Part shown: positions 7,914-14,903 of the stretch, one piece after another | Numbering within the stretch: position 1 is the stretch's first letter | How the letters are laid out: each line of letters starts with the position of its first letter | From: Bin5 sp034428435 | Lineage (GTDB): Bacteria > Chloroflexota > Anaerolineae > Caldilineales > Caldilineaceae | NCBI GenBank assembly: GCA_034428435.1 | Contig: DAOUHY010000232.1 | Span: 1 to 16,717, forward strand | Direction of reading: 5' to 3' | Length of the DNA: 16,717 nucleotides | The notes under the pieces: model-generated | The model's database searches: none | Told to the model about the DNA's origin: nothing | The model's input: only the letters and a program-made list of their open reading frames with translations | Program-made: the position numbers and the translations under genes

Positions 7914-9011
7914 CTAGGTGATGTACAGGCGGCCGTACAGAGGGCTCGTCAGCCACTTCATCAGTTCCCAGGACTCGTCCGGATGCACGGTTCCCTTCCA
8001 GACCATCGTGCCATCAACTGACTGATGTGTCGTGTGTCCGGCAGGGCCGTCTGGCATCGGGGCGACGTCCCAGCGGAAAGTCGCGCCGTCTGCCTGCACG
8101 CCCAGATTCCAGGGACCGATCTCCATCAAAGCGACGCGCTGGCCCAGGAACAGTTCGACAACACCCATGCCAATGTCAGCGCCGTAGGCGAAAAGCGGTT
8201 CATCGTGGACAATGCTGCGCATCCATGTCAGCGCGTCATACGCTTCGGGTGTATCCAGACCGCAATGCGTGTTGTCTTCCTGGTCCACCATGTTGGCGCC
8301 GAACCCGCGAATCCAGTACTGTGAAAGCCAGTTGGCGTTCAGACCGTAGTTGGACGTCCCCCAAATCTGCGGCTGCGCGTCCGCATCGGCAAACTGACGC
8401 AGAAGGTTGGTGTAATCCTCCCAATTCCACGCGCCCCACTCATGAGGAGGGTACTCAATGCCCTTGGCGTCGAACATGTCTTTGTTGTAGTAGATCACCT
8501 GCGTACCCGTGAAGCGGGGCATCAGGTGGATGTCTCCATCCAACATCCACGGATCGAACTGGGCCTCGTAGTAGTCGTCCAGGTTTACTTCCTCAGCATC
8601 GCGATCGATATAGGGCTGCAAACTGAGCGTCTCGCCCTTCTGCATGAAGAAGGTGGAACTGGAGCAGCACCACTCAGTCAGATCCGGCGCATTGCCGGCG
8701 ACCATCGCGCTCAGAGCGCCTTCACGGCGGTTGGCGCCGCCCGGATCCGGCAGGAACTCAACCTCGATGTTGGGGTTGGCTTCCTGGAACTGTGGGTAGA
8801 ACTCCTTCCAAAGTTCGGCGATGCCTGCAGCGCGCTCCGGCTCTCGCGACTGGTAGCGCAGCGAGATCATCTCAGCCATCGCCTCGCCGTCTCCCCCGCC
8901 TTCCGCGGCAGGCGCGGCAGGCGCCGCACAGGCAGCCAGGAACGCTGTCGCGCCCACGGCAGAGCTCATCCGCAGGAACTGGCGCCGGTTTACACTTTGC
9001 TTCTCTTGCAT
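7914..9011 (-). CDS. Sugar-type ABC transporter solute-binding lipoprotein, truncated by in-frame TAG
   Basis: Extracytoplasmic receptor of the importer (SBP family 1). From the ATG at 9009-9011 the signal region is NRRQFLRMSS (8-17; twin-arginine pair) then AFLAAC, with Cys28 as the lipidated residue and an Ala/Pro/Glu/Gly-rich linker, so a Tat-exported lipoprotein is expected. The body has EFLPDPGG, GNAPDLTEW, YYNKDMFDAKGIEYPP, WNWEDY and a late GPWNLGV-type segment, all usual for the family. Start choice: AAGGAG lies 10 nt before this ATG, while an ATG at 9020 is only 1 nt from it and a TTG at 9053 extends the frame without support. Translation stops after 365 residues at TAG (7914-7916), although the same frame continues for 105 more codons. 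An intact protein would have 471 residues. A truncated product lacking the last ~100 residues is unlikely to bind its ligand well. Confidence 0.85.
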   Translation of the reverse strand: MQEKQSVNRRQFLRMSSAVGATAFLAACAAPAAPAAEGGGDGEAMAEMISLRYQSREPERAAGIAELWKEFYPQFQEANPNIEVEFLPDPGGANRREGALSAMVAGNAPDLTEWCCSSSTFFMQKGETLSLQPYIDRDAEEVNLDDYYEAQFDPWMLDGDIHLMPRFTGTQVIYYNKDMFDAKGIEYPPHEWGAWNWEDYTNLLRQFADADAQPQIWGTSNYGLNANWLSQYWIRGFGANMVDQEDNTHCGLDTPEAYDALTWMRSIVHDEPLFAYGADIGMGVVELFLGQRVALMEIGPWNLGVQADGATFRWDVAPMPDGPAGHTTHQSVDGTMVWKGTVHPDESWELMKWLTSPLYGRLYIT

Positions 9012-9375
9012 GGTGTGCATTCTCCTTATGGATTCTGAAAAAAAGGGTTTCAACCAACTTTGACAAATTCAACCGCGGCAACCCAAATCCGGCAACACGA
9101 ATGGCTTCAGGCCGCAGGGTCATTGACTGAATATGTTCGAGCGCACGCACGCGGCTCGTGTTCAAGTAGGTGCTTTGGGGCGGAGGAACCCGCCCTGATT
9201 GCCCGATAGCAGGTGTTACTCTTGGTGAGGGGAATTCACTAGGTCTGCTATCTTACCGCAATTTCGCCAAGAGTATAGCAGCAAACGAAGGAGTTTACCA
9301 ATTCTTGTCATAGGATCTCTTCCGATGGCCGCTCCCGAAACTGCTGCAAACCGTAAGAGCGCACGCCCCCAATTT
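9012..9375. other. Intergenic leader/promoter region of the transporter operon
   Basis: No convincing gene. It holds the operon promoter (9272-9301, minus strand), a predicted leader of roughly 250 nt, and a small GGGCGG/CCGCCC hairpin at 9178-9195 with a 6-nt loop. It also holds a 9-bp inverted repeat, TACTCTTGG (9217-9225) with CCAAGAGTA (9267-9275), whose right arm overlaps the -10. I find no recognised riboswitch in the leader. Confidence 0.5.
9272..9301 (-). promoter_or_regulatory. Extended -10 promoter for the transporter operon
   Basis: On the minus strand, TTGGTA (9296-9301, -35, 4 of 6 matches) is followed after 18 bp by TATACT (9272-9277, -10, 5 of 6), preceded by TGC, i.e. an extended -10. 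The same TGCTATACT occurs in the promoter at 14904. Transcription would start near 9265, leaving a leader of about 250 nt before the lipoprotein gene. Predicted by eye. Confidence 0.55.
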
Positions 9376-10239
9376 CTATGACAGCACAAACCGTTCCAAA
9401 GCGACTGCAGCGCCATCCTCTTCCAGCGTCGGCGCCACCCAATCGGCCTCCGCCTGCACTACAGCAGTCGCTTGGCCCATGCACACCGCTAGCCCCGCCG
9501 CCCGCAGCATCGGAATATCGTTCTCATTGTCGCCGATGGCCAGAACCCGTTCCGGGTCGATTCCCAGCCGCTCAGTCACCCACAGAAGTCCATGCCCCTT
9601 GTTGGCCTCCGGCGCCGTACCCTCCACCAGGTACTGATGAGACCGGCTCATATGCACGCCATCGCCAAACCGCCGCTGCAAAGCCGCCGTCTGGTCGGGC
9701 TCCCGTGCATGGTCGTTGATGGTGATGAACTTCAGCATACGGCTAGCGGGGTCAGAAACAACGTCCAAAAGGCTCTCATGCATCTCTCTGGGACTGCCGA
9801 ACCAGTGATCATAAGTAGCGCTGTCCCACCTCTCCCATCCGCACCGCCCCTTTTCCGTGACCGTCGCGCTCTGCACCAGCCGCGTACGCCCGCCCGCACC
9901 GTTCAGATAGAAGACCGTCGTCCGCTCCTCCCCGTCGGCCCAGGCTGCCACGCTGCGCGCAGCCTCCTGCTCTATCAACGCCTCGCGTAGCACCTCTCCA
10001 CTGACCGGATCGCCGATGACCGCGCCCTGTGCCGTGATCACCGGCAGTGTTATCCCCAACTCCGGCGCCACCGATCGCACAAAATCGAAAATCCGCCCCG
10101 TCGCAATAGTCACTGGCGTCCCTGTCTCCTGCACAGCCGCGATCGCACGCCGCACCCGCGGCGAAATACCACCCTGGAACTGCCTGCCATAGATCGTGCC
10201 GTCCATGTCTAGAACGACGAGCTCGATTCTGCCTTGCAT
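9376..10239 (-). CDS. Cof-type HAD-IIB family phosphatase
   Basis: Haloacid-dehalogenase-superfamily hydrolase of the Cof/YbiV type, 287 residues, the usual length. Core motifs: VVLDMDGT (8-15; Asp11 nucleophile, Asp13 acid/base), the motif II segment TIATGR (44-49), the motif III lysine in NKG (213-215, Lys214) and GDNENDIPML (236-245) for Mg binding. A C2-type cap sits between motifs II and III. Members dephosphorylate sugar phosphates, nucleotides or flavin intermediates; the substrate cannot be told from sequence. The ATG at 10237-10239 has no strong Shine-Dalgarno. The gene lies 179 bp after prmC, and the transporter operon begins after a 364-bp gap downstream, so a link to the imported compound is possible but unsupported. 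GGGTTA/TAACCC (10263-10282) upstream could be an operator, with weak support. The stop is TAG. Confidence 0.9.
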   Translation of the reverse strand: MQGRIELVVLDMDGTIYGRQFQGGISPRVRRAIAAVQETGTPVTIATGRIFDFVRSVAPELGITLPVITAQGAVIGDPVSGEVLREALIEQEAARSVAAWADGEERTTVFYLNGAGGRTRLVQSATVTEKGRCGWERWDSATYDHWFGSPREMHESLLDVVSDPASRMLKFITINDHAREPDQTAALQRRFGDGVHMSRSHQYLVEGTAPEANKGHGLLWVTERLGIDPERVLAIGDNENDIPMLRAAGLAVCMGQATAVVQAEADWVAPTLEEDGAAVALERFVLS

Positions 10240-10418
10240 GTCTGTTTCGACTTGGAAGAGGTGGGTTAACTGAGCCTAACCCAGGAAAACGGAACGCGGT
10301 CACTGTCATGTACGGCCCCCAGGAGCTGAAGACCCTACCTCCTGCATCAACCACTGGCGGTGACCTAAGCCCTCCGTCAAGTCACTCGCCGGGCGCGCAA
10401 ACCGCGCTTGCAGCATTG

Positions 10419-11474
10419 CTAAAACTCTAACGTTACCATCCGCACCTGCCCGCTGTAGTCCCGCCGCAGCCCGACATATGAAGGCTTCGGTCGCAGATCC
10501 TGGGCCATCTTCTGGACGATCTCTCCCTGCCTCGGCGAGATTTCCAACAGTACCGCGCCTCTTGGCTGCACCTTGGAAGGCAGTTGTTCTAGGAGGCGCT
10601 CAATCAGATCCAACCCTTCAACGCCTGCCTTCAGTGCAACGCGAGGCTCATAGTCTCGTACGTCCGACTGCAGGCCGGAGTACTCCTCATCCGCGATATA
10701 GGGGAGGTTGGCTACGATCACGTCTGCCGGCTCAGGCAAGGGACTCAAAAGGTCCCCTTCCAAAAACAGCGGACCCGCATCCGGTGTAAGCCGTTTCCTG
10801 TTCTCTTCAGCCACGTCGAGCGCATCCTGACTGATGTCCGTACCGTACACCTTCGCCTCCGGGGCATGTGAGGCAACCGTAATCGCAATCGCACCGCTGC
10901 CCGTGCCCACGTCCGCCACGACCACCGGCCTTCCCCTCCGATCGCTGATCTGCGCCAGCACAAGGTCGACAAGAAGCTCCGTCTCCGGCCGTGGAATAAG
11001 AACACGCTGGTCTACCACAAAATCCAGACCGTAAAACTCCTTCCGACCCAGCAGATAAGCAACAGGTTCCCGCCGCCTTCGCCGCGTGATCAGATCTGCG
11101 TAGCGACGGCAATCCCCTTCGCTCAGCTCGTGCTCGTGATGGGCGAATAGCCAGCTGCGACTCTGGTCCAATACGTGCGCCAGCAGCACCTGTGAATCCA
11201 ATCGCGCCGTCTCACTGCTCGGCTCACTAAGTCTCTGCGCCGCCGATATCAGCGCGCGCCCAACAGTGGTTCCTTTGGTCAAACTCCAGTGAAACCCGTC
11301 CTGATGCGAACTGTTATTCGAATGCGGCCGGCCTCCCTCATCTTCCGCCTGACCGTCCGTTCCGCCGCCTTCGAAATGACGCGAGCCCCCGTCTTCGCGG
11401 CCGTCTAAGCTGTCTGTGGTCAAGTAGGGTGCCAATCTGTCCCCGTCAGAGGGACTCTTATTGGGTTCAAACAT
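10419..11474 (-). CDS. prmC: Release factor glutamine N5-methyltransferase PrmC
   Basis: S-adenosylmethionine-dependent enzyme that methylates the glutamine of the GGQ motif in RF1 and RF2. It has 351 residues against a usual ~280-290. The methyltransferase core shows VLIPRPETELLVD (158-170), ADVGTGSGAIAIT (187-199) and the catalytic loop ANLPY (255-259), where Leu replaces the first Pro of NPPY. It ends GQVRMVTLEF. The N-terminal helical domain begins near residue 70. Residues 1-65 are an extra Gly/Asp/Ser-rich, probably disordered stretch. The ATG at 11472-11474 is only 3 nt after the prfA stop, so translational coupling is likely. A TTG at codon 65 is a weaker alternative start because the GGAG before it is too close. 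A small GC hairpin (10393-10407) follows the gene, without a U-run. The stop is TAG. Confidence 0.93.
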   Translation of the reverse strand: MFEPNKSPSDGDRLAPYLTTDSLDGREDGGSRHFEGGGTDGQAEDEGGRPHSNNSSHQDGFHWSLTKGTTVGRALISAAQRLSEPSSETARLDSQVLLAHVLDQSRSWLFAHHEHELSEGDCRRYADLITRRRRREPVAYLLGRKEFYGLDFVVDQRVLIPRPETELLVDLVLAQISDRRGRPVVVADVGTGSGAIAITVASHAPEAKVYGTDISQDALDVAEENRKRLTPDAGPLFLEGDLLSPLPEPADVIVANLPYIADEEYSGLQSDVRDYEPRVALKAGVEGLDLIERLLEQLPSKVQPRGAVLLEISPRQGEIVQKMAQDLRPKPSYVGLRRDYSGQVRMVTLEF

Positions 11475-11477
11475 GCC

Positions 11478-12560
11478 TTATTCTTCTTCGCCCATGGCTT
11501 GCAACTGCTGCGCCTGGTCAAACGCCGCCAAATCCTCGATAAACTCGTCTAAATCGCCATTCAGAACCTGTTCCAACTGAAAGAGCGTCTTGTTGATCCG
11601 GTGGTCCGTTACCCGGCCTTGCGGGAAGTTGTACGTGCGAATCTTTTCGCTGCGATCGCCTGAACCAACCTGGCTGCGCCTCGCCGCGCCCATATCCTCC
11701 AACTGCCTCTGCATCTCAATATCATAGAGCTTGGTCTTTAGAATCCGAACGGCCTTCAGCCGGTTCTGAAGCTGGCTCTTCTCGTCCTCACAGCTGATGA
11801 CAATGCCCGTCGGCAAATGCGTAAGCCGCACCGCCGAATCCGTAGTATTGACACTCTGCCCCCCCGGACCGCTGCTGCGGAACACGTCGACCTTCATCTC
11901 ATTCGGTGCAATTTCAATTTCAACGTCTTCGGCCTCAGGCAACACCGCCACAGTCGCTGTACTCGTATGAATCCTGCCCTGGCTCTCTGTCGTGGGCACA
12001 CGCTGCACCCTGTGTACGCCCGACTCGTACTTCATCCGGCTGTATGCGCCCTTGCCTCGGACCTCAAGGATCGCCTCCTTGATGCCGCCCACGCCCGTCT
12101 CGCTGACGCTCATGAGCTCGCTCTTGAACTTGTGATCGTCCGCCCAGCGCGTGTACATGCGCAGCAGGTCGGCCGCAAAAATGCCGGCCTCATCCCCGCC
12201 CGCCCCCGCACGTATCTCTACGATCACATTCTTGTCGTCGTTGCGGTCCTTGGGCAGCAACATCCTGCGCAGGTCGTCCTCCAGCCCGCTTACCTCTCCT
12301 GCAAGCTCGGCAATCTCCAGCTCGGCCAGTTCAGCCAGCTCCGGATCGTCGCTCTCTTCCAGCAGTTCCCTGCTGTCCGCCAGTTGCTGCTGCAAATCCT
12401 GGTACCGCCGATATGCGCCGACCAGCTCCTCCAGCCCGCTGCGCTCCTGCGCCAGCTCCTGAACGCGCACGTAGTCGGCCAGCACGTCCGGGTCCGCCAT
12501 CAGCCGGTCCAGTTCCCCGTATCTCTCTTCGACTCTTGACAGCTGCTCAGTCAGTTCCAT
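11478..12560 (-). CDS. prfA: Peptide chain release factor 1
   Basis: RF1 recognises UAA and UAG in the ribosomal A site and triggers peptide release. It has 360 residues, the standard length. The helical domain 1 covers about 1-100, with AGAGGDEAGIFAADLLRMY (118-136) after it. The codon-recognition loop RVPTTESQGR (187-196) carries the P-x-T tripeptide as Pro189-Thr190-Thr191, which marks RF1 and not RF2 (SPF). The peptidyl-hydrolysis motif is GPGGQSVNTTDSAVR (231-245; Gly-Gly-Gln at 233-235), the substrate of PrmC. The gene is intact, so UAG should work as a stop in this organism. It lies 43 bp after the phosphoribosyltransferase gene and 3 nt before prmC. The ATG at 12558-12560 has only a weak purine-rich stretch upstream. 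The stop is TAA. Confidence 0.97.
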   Translation of the reverse strand: MELTEQLSRVEERYGELDRLMADPDVLADYVRVQELAQERSGLEELVGAYRRYQDLQQQLADSRELLEESDDPELAELAELEIAELAGEVSGLEDDLRRMLLPKDRNDDKNVIVEIRAGAGGDEAGIFAADLLRMYTRWADDHKFKSELMSVSETGVGGIKEAILEVRGKGAYSRMKYESGVHRVQRVPTTESQGRIHTSTATVAVLPEAEDVEIEIAPNEMKVDVFRSSGPGGQSVNTTDSAVRLTHLPTGIVISCEDEKSQLQNRLKAVRILKTKLYDIEMQRQLEDMGAARRSQVGSGDRSEKIRTYNFPQGRVTDHRINKTLFQLEQVLNGDLDEFIEDLAAFDQAQQLQAMGEEE

Positions 12561-12603
12561 CGCTCTGCGTTCTCTTCTGGAGCTACTGGTCGACTAGCCC
12601 GAC

Positions 12604-13155
12604 TCAATCAGTAAATATGGGCAGATTTCCCAAAGCCGTAATCTGGTCCCAGGCTCCGGGATCTCCTTCGGTAAAAACTGCCATCACGCCAGCAACCTGC
12701 CCCCCTCCGCTCTTCACCAGTGTTCGCAGGCCGTTCAGCGTACTTCCCGTACTGACGACGTCGTCCACCAGCAGCGCCTGCTTCCCCTCGACCAGCCCCA
12801 AATCTTTGCCGTCAATGATCAAGGTCTGCGGCTCGCCTGTCGTAATGCTCACGACGTCCGTTTCGAGGCAGTTGACCATATACGGCTTGCGAATCTTACG
12901 TACGATCACCAGCGGAAGTCCCGTTTCCACAGACAGCGCGTGTCCGAGCGGCACCGCCTTCACCTCCGGCGCCAGGACCACCTCGGCCGATTCCGGCACA
13001 TGTTTCGACAACATCTGTGCGGCCGTCTCGACGACTTCGGTATCTCCGAGCATGTTGAAAATCGCGATCTTCACGCCCGGAGCGACTTCAAAAATCGGCA
13101 GCTCACGCTCGCACTCTCCAATGGTTACTCGGTAAGTTCTTCCATCGTAACTCAT
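12604..13155 (-). CDS. Phosphoribosyltransferase (adenine PRTase-like)
   Basis: Type I phosphoribosyltransferase, 183 residues from the chosen start. The PRPP-binding loop is ALLVDDVVSTGST (127-139), preceded by the conserved hydrophobic strand. VLAPEVKAVPLGHALSVETGLPLVIVRK (60-87) resembles the adenine phosphoribosyltransferase pattern, including the E-x-x-x-x-P-x-G-H segment. The family either salvages purines with PRPP or uses the fold for regulation (as in PurR and PyrR), so the exact substrate is uncertain. The start is the ATG at 13153-13155, because GGAGGAG (13164-13170) lies 8 nt upstream. The frame extends 34 codons further, but that part (Arg/Ala-rich) overlaps this Shine-Dalgarno and the untranslated leader. 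It is the first gene of a likely transcript with prfA and prmC. The stop is TGA. Confidence 0.88.
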   Translation of the reverse strand: MSYDGRTYRVTIGECERELPIFEVAPGVKIAIFNMLGDTEVVETAAQMLSKHVPESAEVVLAPEVKAVPLGHALSVETGLPLVIVRKIRKPYMVNCLETDVVSITTGEPQTLIIDGKDLGLVEGKQALLVDDVVSTGSTLNGLRTLVKSGGGQVAGVMAVFTEGDPGAWDQITALGNLPIFTD

Positions 13156-13163
13156 GGTACCCG

Positions 13164-13170
13164 CTCCTCC
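13164..13170 (-). promoter_or_regulatory. Strong ribosome binding site of the phosphoribosyltransferase gene
   Basis: GGAGGAG on the minus strand, 8 nt before the ATG at 13153-13155. It fixes the start 34 codons inside the longest open frame. Confidence 0.75.
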
Positions 13171-13260
13171 GCGCGGGATTTCCGCGTCTCGGTCTGCAGC
13201 ACGCCCAACCCTTCGCACTGCTGTATTGAACGGACCTGCCCAAAGCAAACGTGACACTAC

Positions 13261-13289
13261 ATCCTAGCACAGAAATCAACCCGCTCCAA
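13261..13289 (-). promoter_or_regulatory. Possible promoter of the phosphoribosyltransferase-prfA-prmC genes
   Basis: On the minus strand, TTGGAG (13284-13289) is followed after 17 bp by TAGGAT (13261-13266), preceded by TGC as in the other two extended -10 elements here. The -35 is weak (3 of 6). Transcription would start about 100 nt upstream of the ATG. Confidence 0.4.
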
Positions 13290-13403
13290 GAATTCAGTAC
13301 GCAAAAAGCAACCCAATTGCATCATAATGGCGGAAGAGCTGGGACCTCCTGATTCGGACAAAGACAGCTCTTGCACCCGACAATGACCCAGCAAATGGGA
13401 GTT

Positions 13404-13503
13404 GTTCCTCTCTCCTCACTTTTCTCTCCTCTCTCCTCGCCTTTGGGCGGTCGGGCCTATTCGGCCCTCCCTTGTGCGGGGGCTCCGCCCCCGCAACGCC
13501 CCC
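13404..13503. repeat. Dispersed ~100-bp repeat, copy A
   Basis: Begins with a pyrimidine tract (GTTCCTCTCTCCTCAC onward), then TTTGGGCGGTCGGGCC, a GGGCC/GGCCC hairpin (13453-13467) and a perfect 9-bp hairpin TGCGGGGGC/GCCCCCGCA (13475-13495, 3-nt loop), ending CGCAACGCCCC. Copy B at 13877 matches along its whole length with a few changes. The type is unknown; it looks like a non-autonomous intergenic repeat. Confidence 0.7.
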
Positions 13504-13876
13504 TCTCCTACAACATGCCTCGCCGACCTGGTGTCTCTATTCGTAACAGGTGCCCAGCCGAAAGAGCTCCGCCAAACCAAGTCCCGCCAGCCCTAGGTAT
13601 TCCCCGTAGGTGCCGGCAATGTGCCTGCCCTCGCACGCCCAACTGACGGACTCCACCGTAAGGCCGGGCATGGGGCCTGCACTGCGTCTCGCCAAAAAGA
13701 CGGCAAACAATTTCAGCCACCGCTGGCATGGATTCCCAGTCAGACTGTTCCCACCCCAAAACTGAGATGCACCCGCACGCAGATAGCAGGTCAATTGCAT
13801 CAACATGCAAAATCGCTGCGACTGTCAGAGTCGGACAAGGGTGCCCCTTTTGACTACGGTTTAGTGATTCGAAAGA

Positions 13877-13974
13877 GTTCCTCTCTTCTCACTCCTCTCC
13901 CCTCTCTCCTCGCATTTGGGCGGTCGGGCCTTAGGCCCTCCCTTGTGCGGGCTGGAACCCCCCGCAACGCCCCC
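13877..13974. repeat. Dispersed ~100-bp repeat, copy B
   Basis: Same order as copy A: pyrimidine tract, TTTGGGCGGTCGGGCC, GGGCC/GGCCC hairpin (13926-13938, loop TTA), CCCTCCCTTGTGCGGG, then CCCGCAACGCCCC. The second hairpin has decayed (GCGGG and CCCGC arms around a different centre). It is in direct orientation to copy A, 473 bp away. CAATTGCATCA occurs about 90 bp upstream of both copies, so the repeated unit may be longer and partly eroded. Confidence 0.7.
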
Positions 13975-14392
13975 CGCCTGAAGCCTCCTGCCGCAGCGAC
14001 TGTGAGGGCAATTCGATGTTGACGACCCTCTGCGACCGAACTTCCACCCACCACGCGTCGTGGCTTGTACACAGCGTGAGCCAGCGCAGGCAAGGCAACC
14101 CCCACTTGGGCCCAACGTACACCATTGTGATCATCAAGAGCCTGCTACAGAATTAGGGACTGCCCAACAGCCTGGGCGGTAGCCGTTTCGTAGCGAAAAC
14201 GGACTACGCCTGCAAGGCGAAGATGAACCTCAGCCTCCGGCTGTCCAGGTCGACATTCTTTCGGTACATTCCCAGTACCGGACCAAAGCCTCAGATTTCC
14301 ACTTGGGGTCTCAATAGGAGAGGATTAGGGAAACTCTTCTTGCCCGCGCCTGTCGAAGCGAGATTGAAGCGGGCCTCCGCCGCGGGTGCACA

Positions 14393-14812
14393 TTACGTCT
14401 GGCCAGCCCTGCCGCGGATATGTGGCGCCGACAACGCCACCGTCAACAGGCAGACCACGAAGATGACCAGGAGAACGCCGGCGCCAACTGGGTGCAAAGC
14501 CGCCATTTCCCCTTCAAAATAAGCGATCAACAGGCTGATCGCAATGGCCCCATTGCCGACAATCGCCGCCAGCAACCAGGCTGGATGCAGGTCCCTTTCC
14601 ATCGAAGCCGCCAGCAGTCCAATCCCCAAACCAATCAACGCCCCGCCTCCTATACGGGCCGTCCACGCTGATCCAAGCGTGACCCCGGCTGCCACGAACA
14701 AGTCTCGCGGATACACTAGGAGCAGCAGCCCCAGCCCCAATCCGATCAGGACAGCATTGACCCGCAAACAGAGGCGCGCCGGGCGGTAGTGGTCGGTGAA
14801 AGTATAGGCCAT
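14393..14812 (-). CDS. Small four-helix membrane protein, unknown function
   Basis: 139-residue integral membrane protein that I do not recognise. It has four hydrophobic segments at about 13-34, 50-69, 77-97 and 108-128, separated by short charged loops (YPRD, MERDLHP, EGEMAALHP), and a short polar C-terminus with two arginines. The Gly-rich helices (GLGLGLLLLV; GGGALIGLGIGLL) suggest tight packing. It could be one of the small conserved hypothetical membrane proteins, but no domain name can be given. A clear minus-strand promoter (-10 at 14904-14909) gives a leader of about 85 nt. No strong Shine-Dalgarno precedes the ATG at 14810-14812. The long hydrophobic pattern and the promoter make it more credible than the overlapping frames on the other strand. 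The stop is TAA. Confidence 0.72.
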   Translation of the reverse strand: MAYTFTDHYRPARLCLRVNAVLIGLGLGLLLLVYPRDLFVAAGVTLGSAWTARIGGGALIGLGIGLLAASMERDLHPAWLLAAIVGNGAIAISLLIAYFEGEMAALHPVGAGVLLVIFVVCLLTVALSAPHIRGRAGQT

Positions 14813-14903
14813 CGCAGATTCAGTGAGTTTTCAAGTGAGAGGCCTTCCAGGCCGGTCGCAGTAGGGCCGCGTCCGGTAATCCTGTTCACCTCACGGCTCG
14901 GGC

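Larger units (their letters stand above)
13290..14392. other. Long non-coding, repeat-rich intergenic region
   Basis: About 1.1 kb with no gene I can support. Open frames here (for example a 89-codon one at 13537-13806, minus) lack a recognisable domain, change frame at the repeats and have no good ribosome binding site. The region holds two copies of a ~100-bp repeat with polypyrimidine tracts and GC hairpins, the palindrome TTGGGCCCAA near 14107, and a run of short hairpins from 14162 to 14280. On the minus strand a GCCCGC/GCGGGC pair near 14342-14374 just after the small membrane-protein gene could act in termination. Confidence 0.6.

Noticed and set aside
7914..7916. TAG read as a sense codon (pyrrolysine-type or other recoding)
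   Set aside because: TAG ends six frames in this window, RF1 is intact next door, and no suppressor tRNA or pyl gene is visible. A lesion or error is simpler.
10393..10407. GCGCG/CGCGC hairpin after prmC as a terminator
   Set aside because: Only 5 bp in the stem and no U-run after it, so it is not listed as a separate terminator.
13141..13257. 34-codon N-terminal extension of the phosphoribosyltransferase
   Set aside because: A strong GGAGGAG lies inside it at the right distance from the ATG at 13155, and the extension is Arg/Ala-rich without family similarity.
13537..13806. 89-codon minus-strand open frame in the long intergenic region
   Set aside because: No recognisable domain, no ribosome binding site I can support, and composition like chance frames in GC-rich DNA. 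It may be a decayed gene but nothing shows which.
13854..14137. Three overlapping minus-strand open frames across repeat copy B
   Set aside because: They translate the repeat in different frames and give Arg/Gly-rich sequences typical of false calls.
14182..14282. Resemblance of CAGCCTCCGGCTG and flanking stems to a c-di-GMP-I riboswitch
   Set aside because: The conserved tetraloop/receptor pattern and the characteristic core are not present, and no suitable gene follows closely on either strand.
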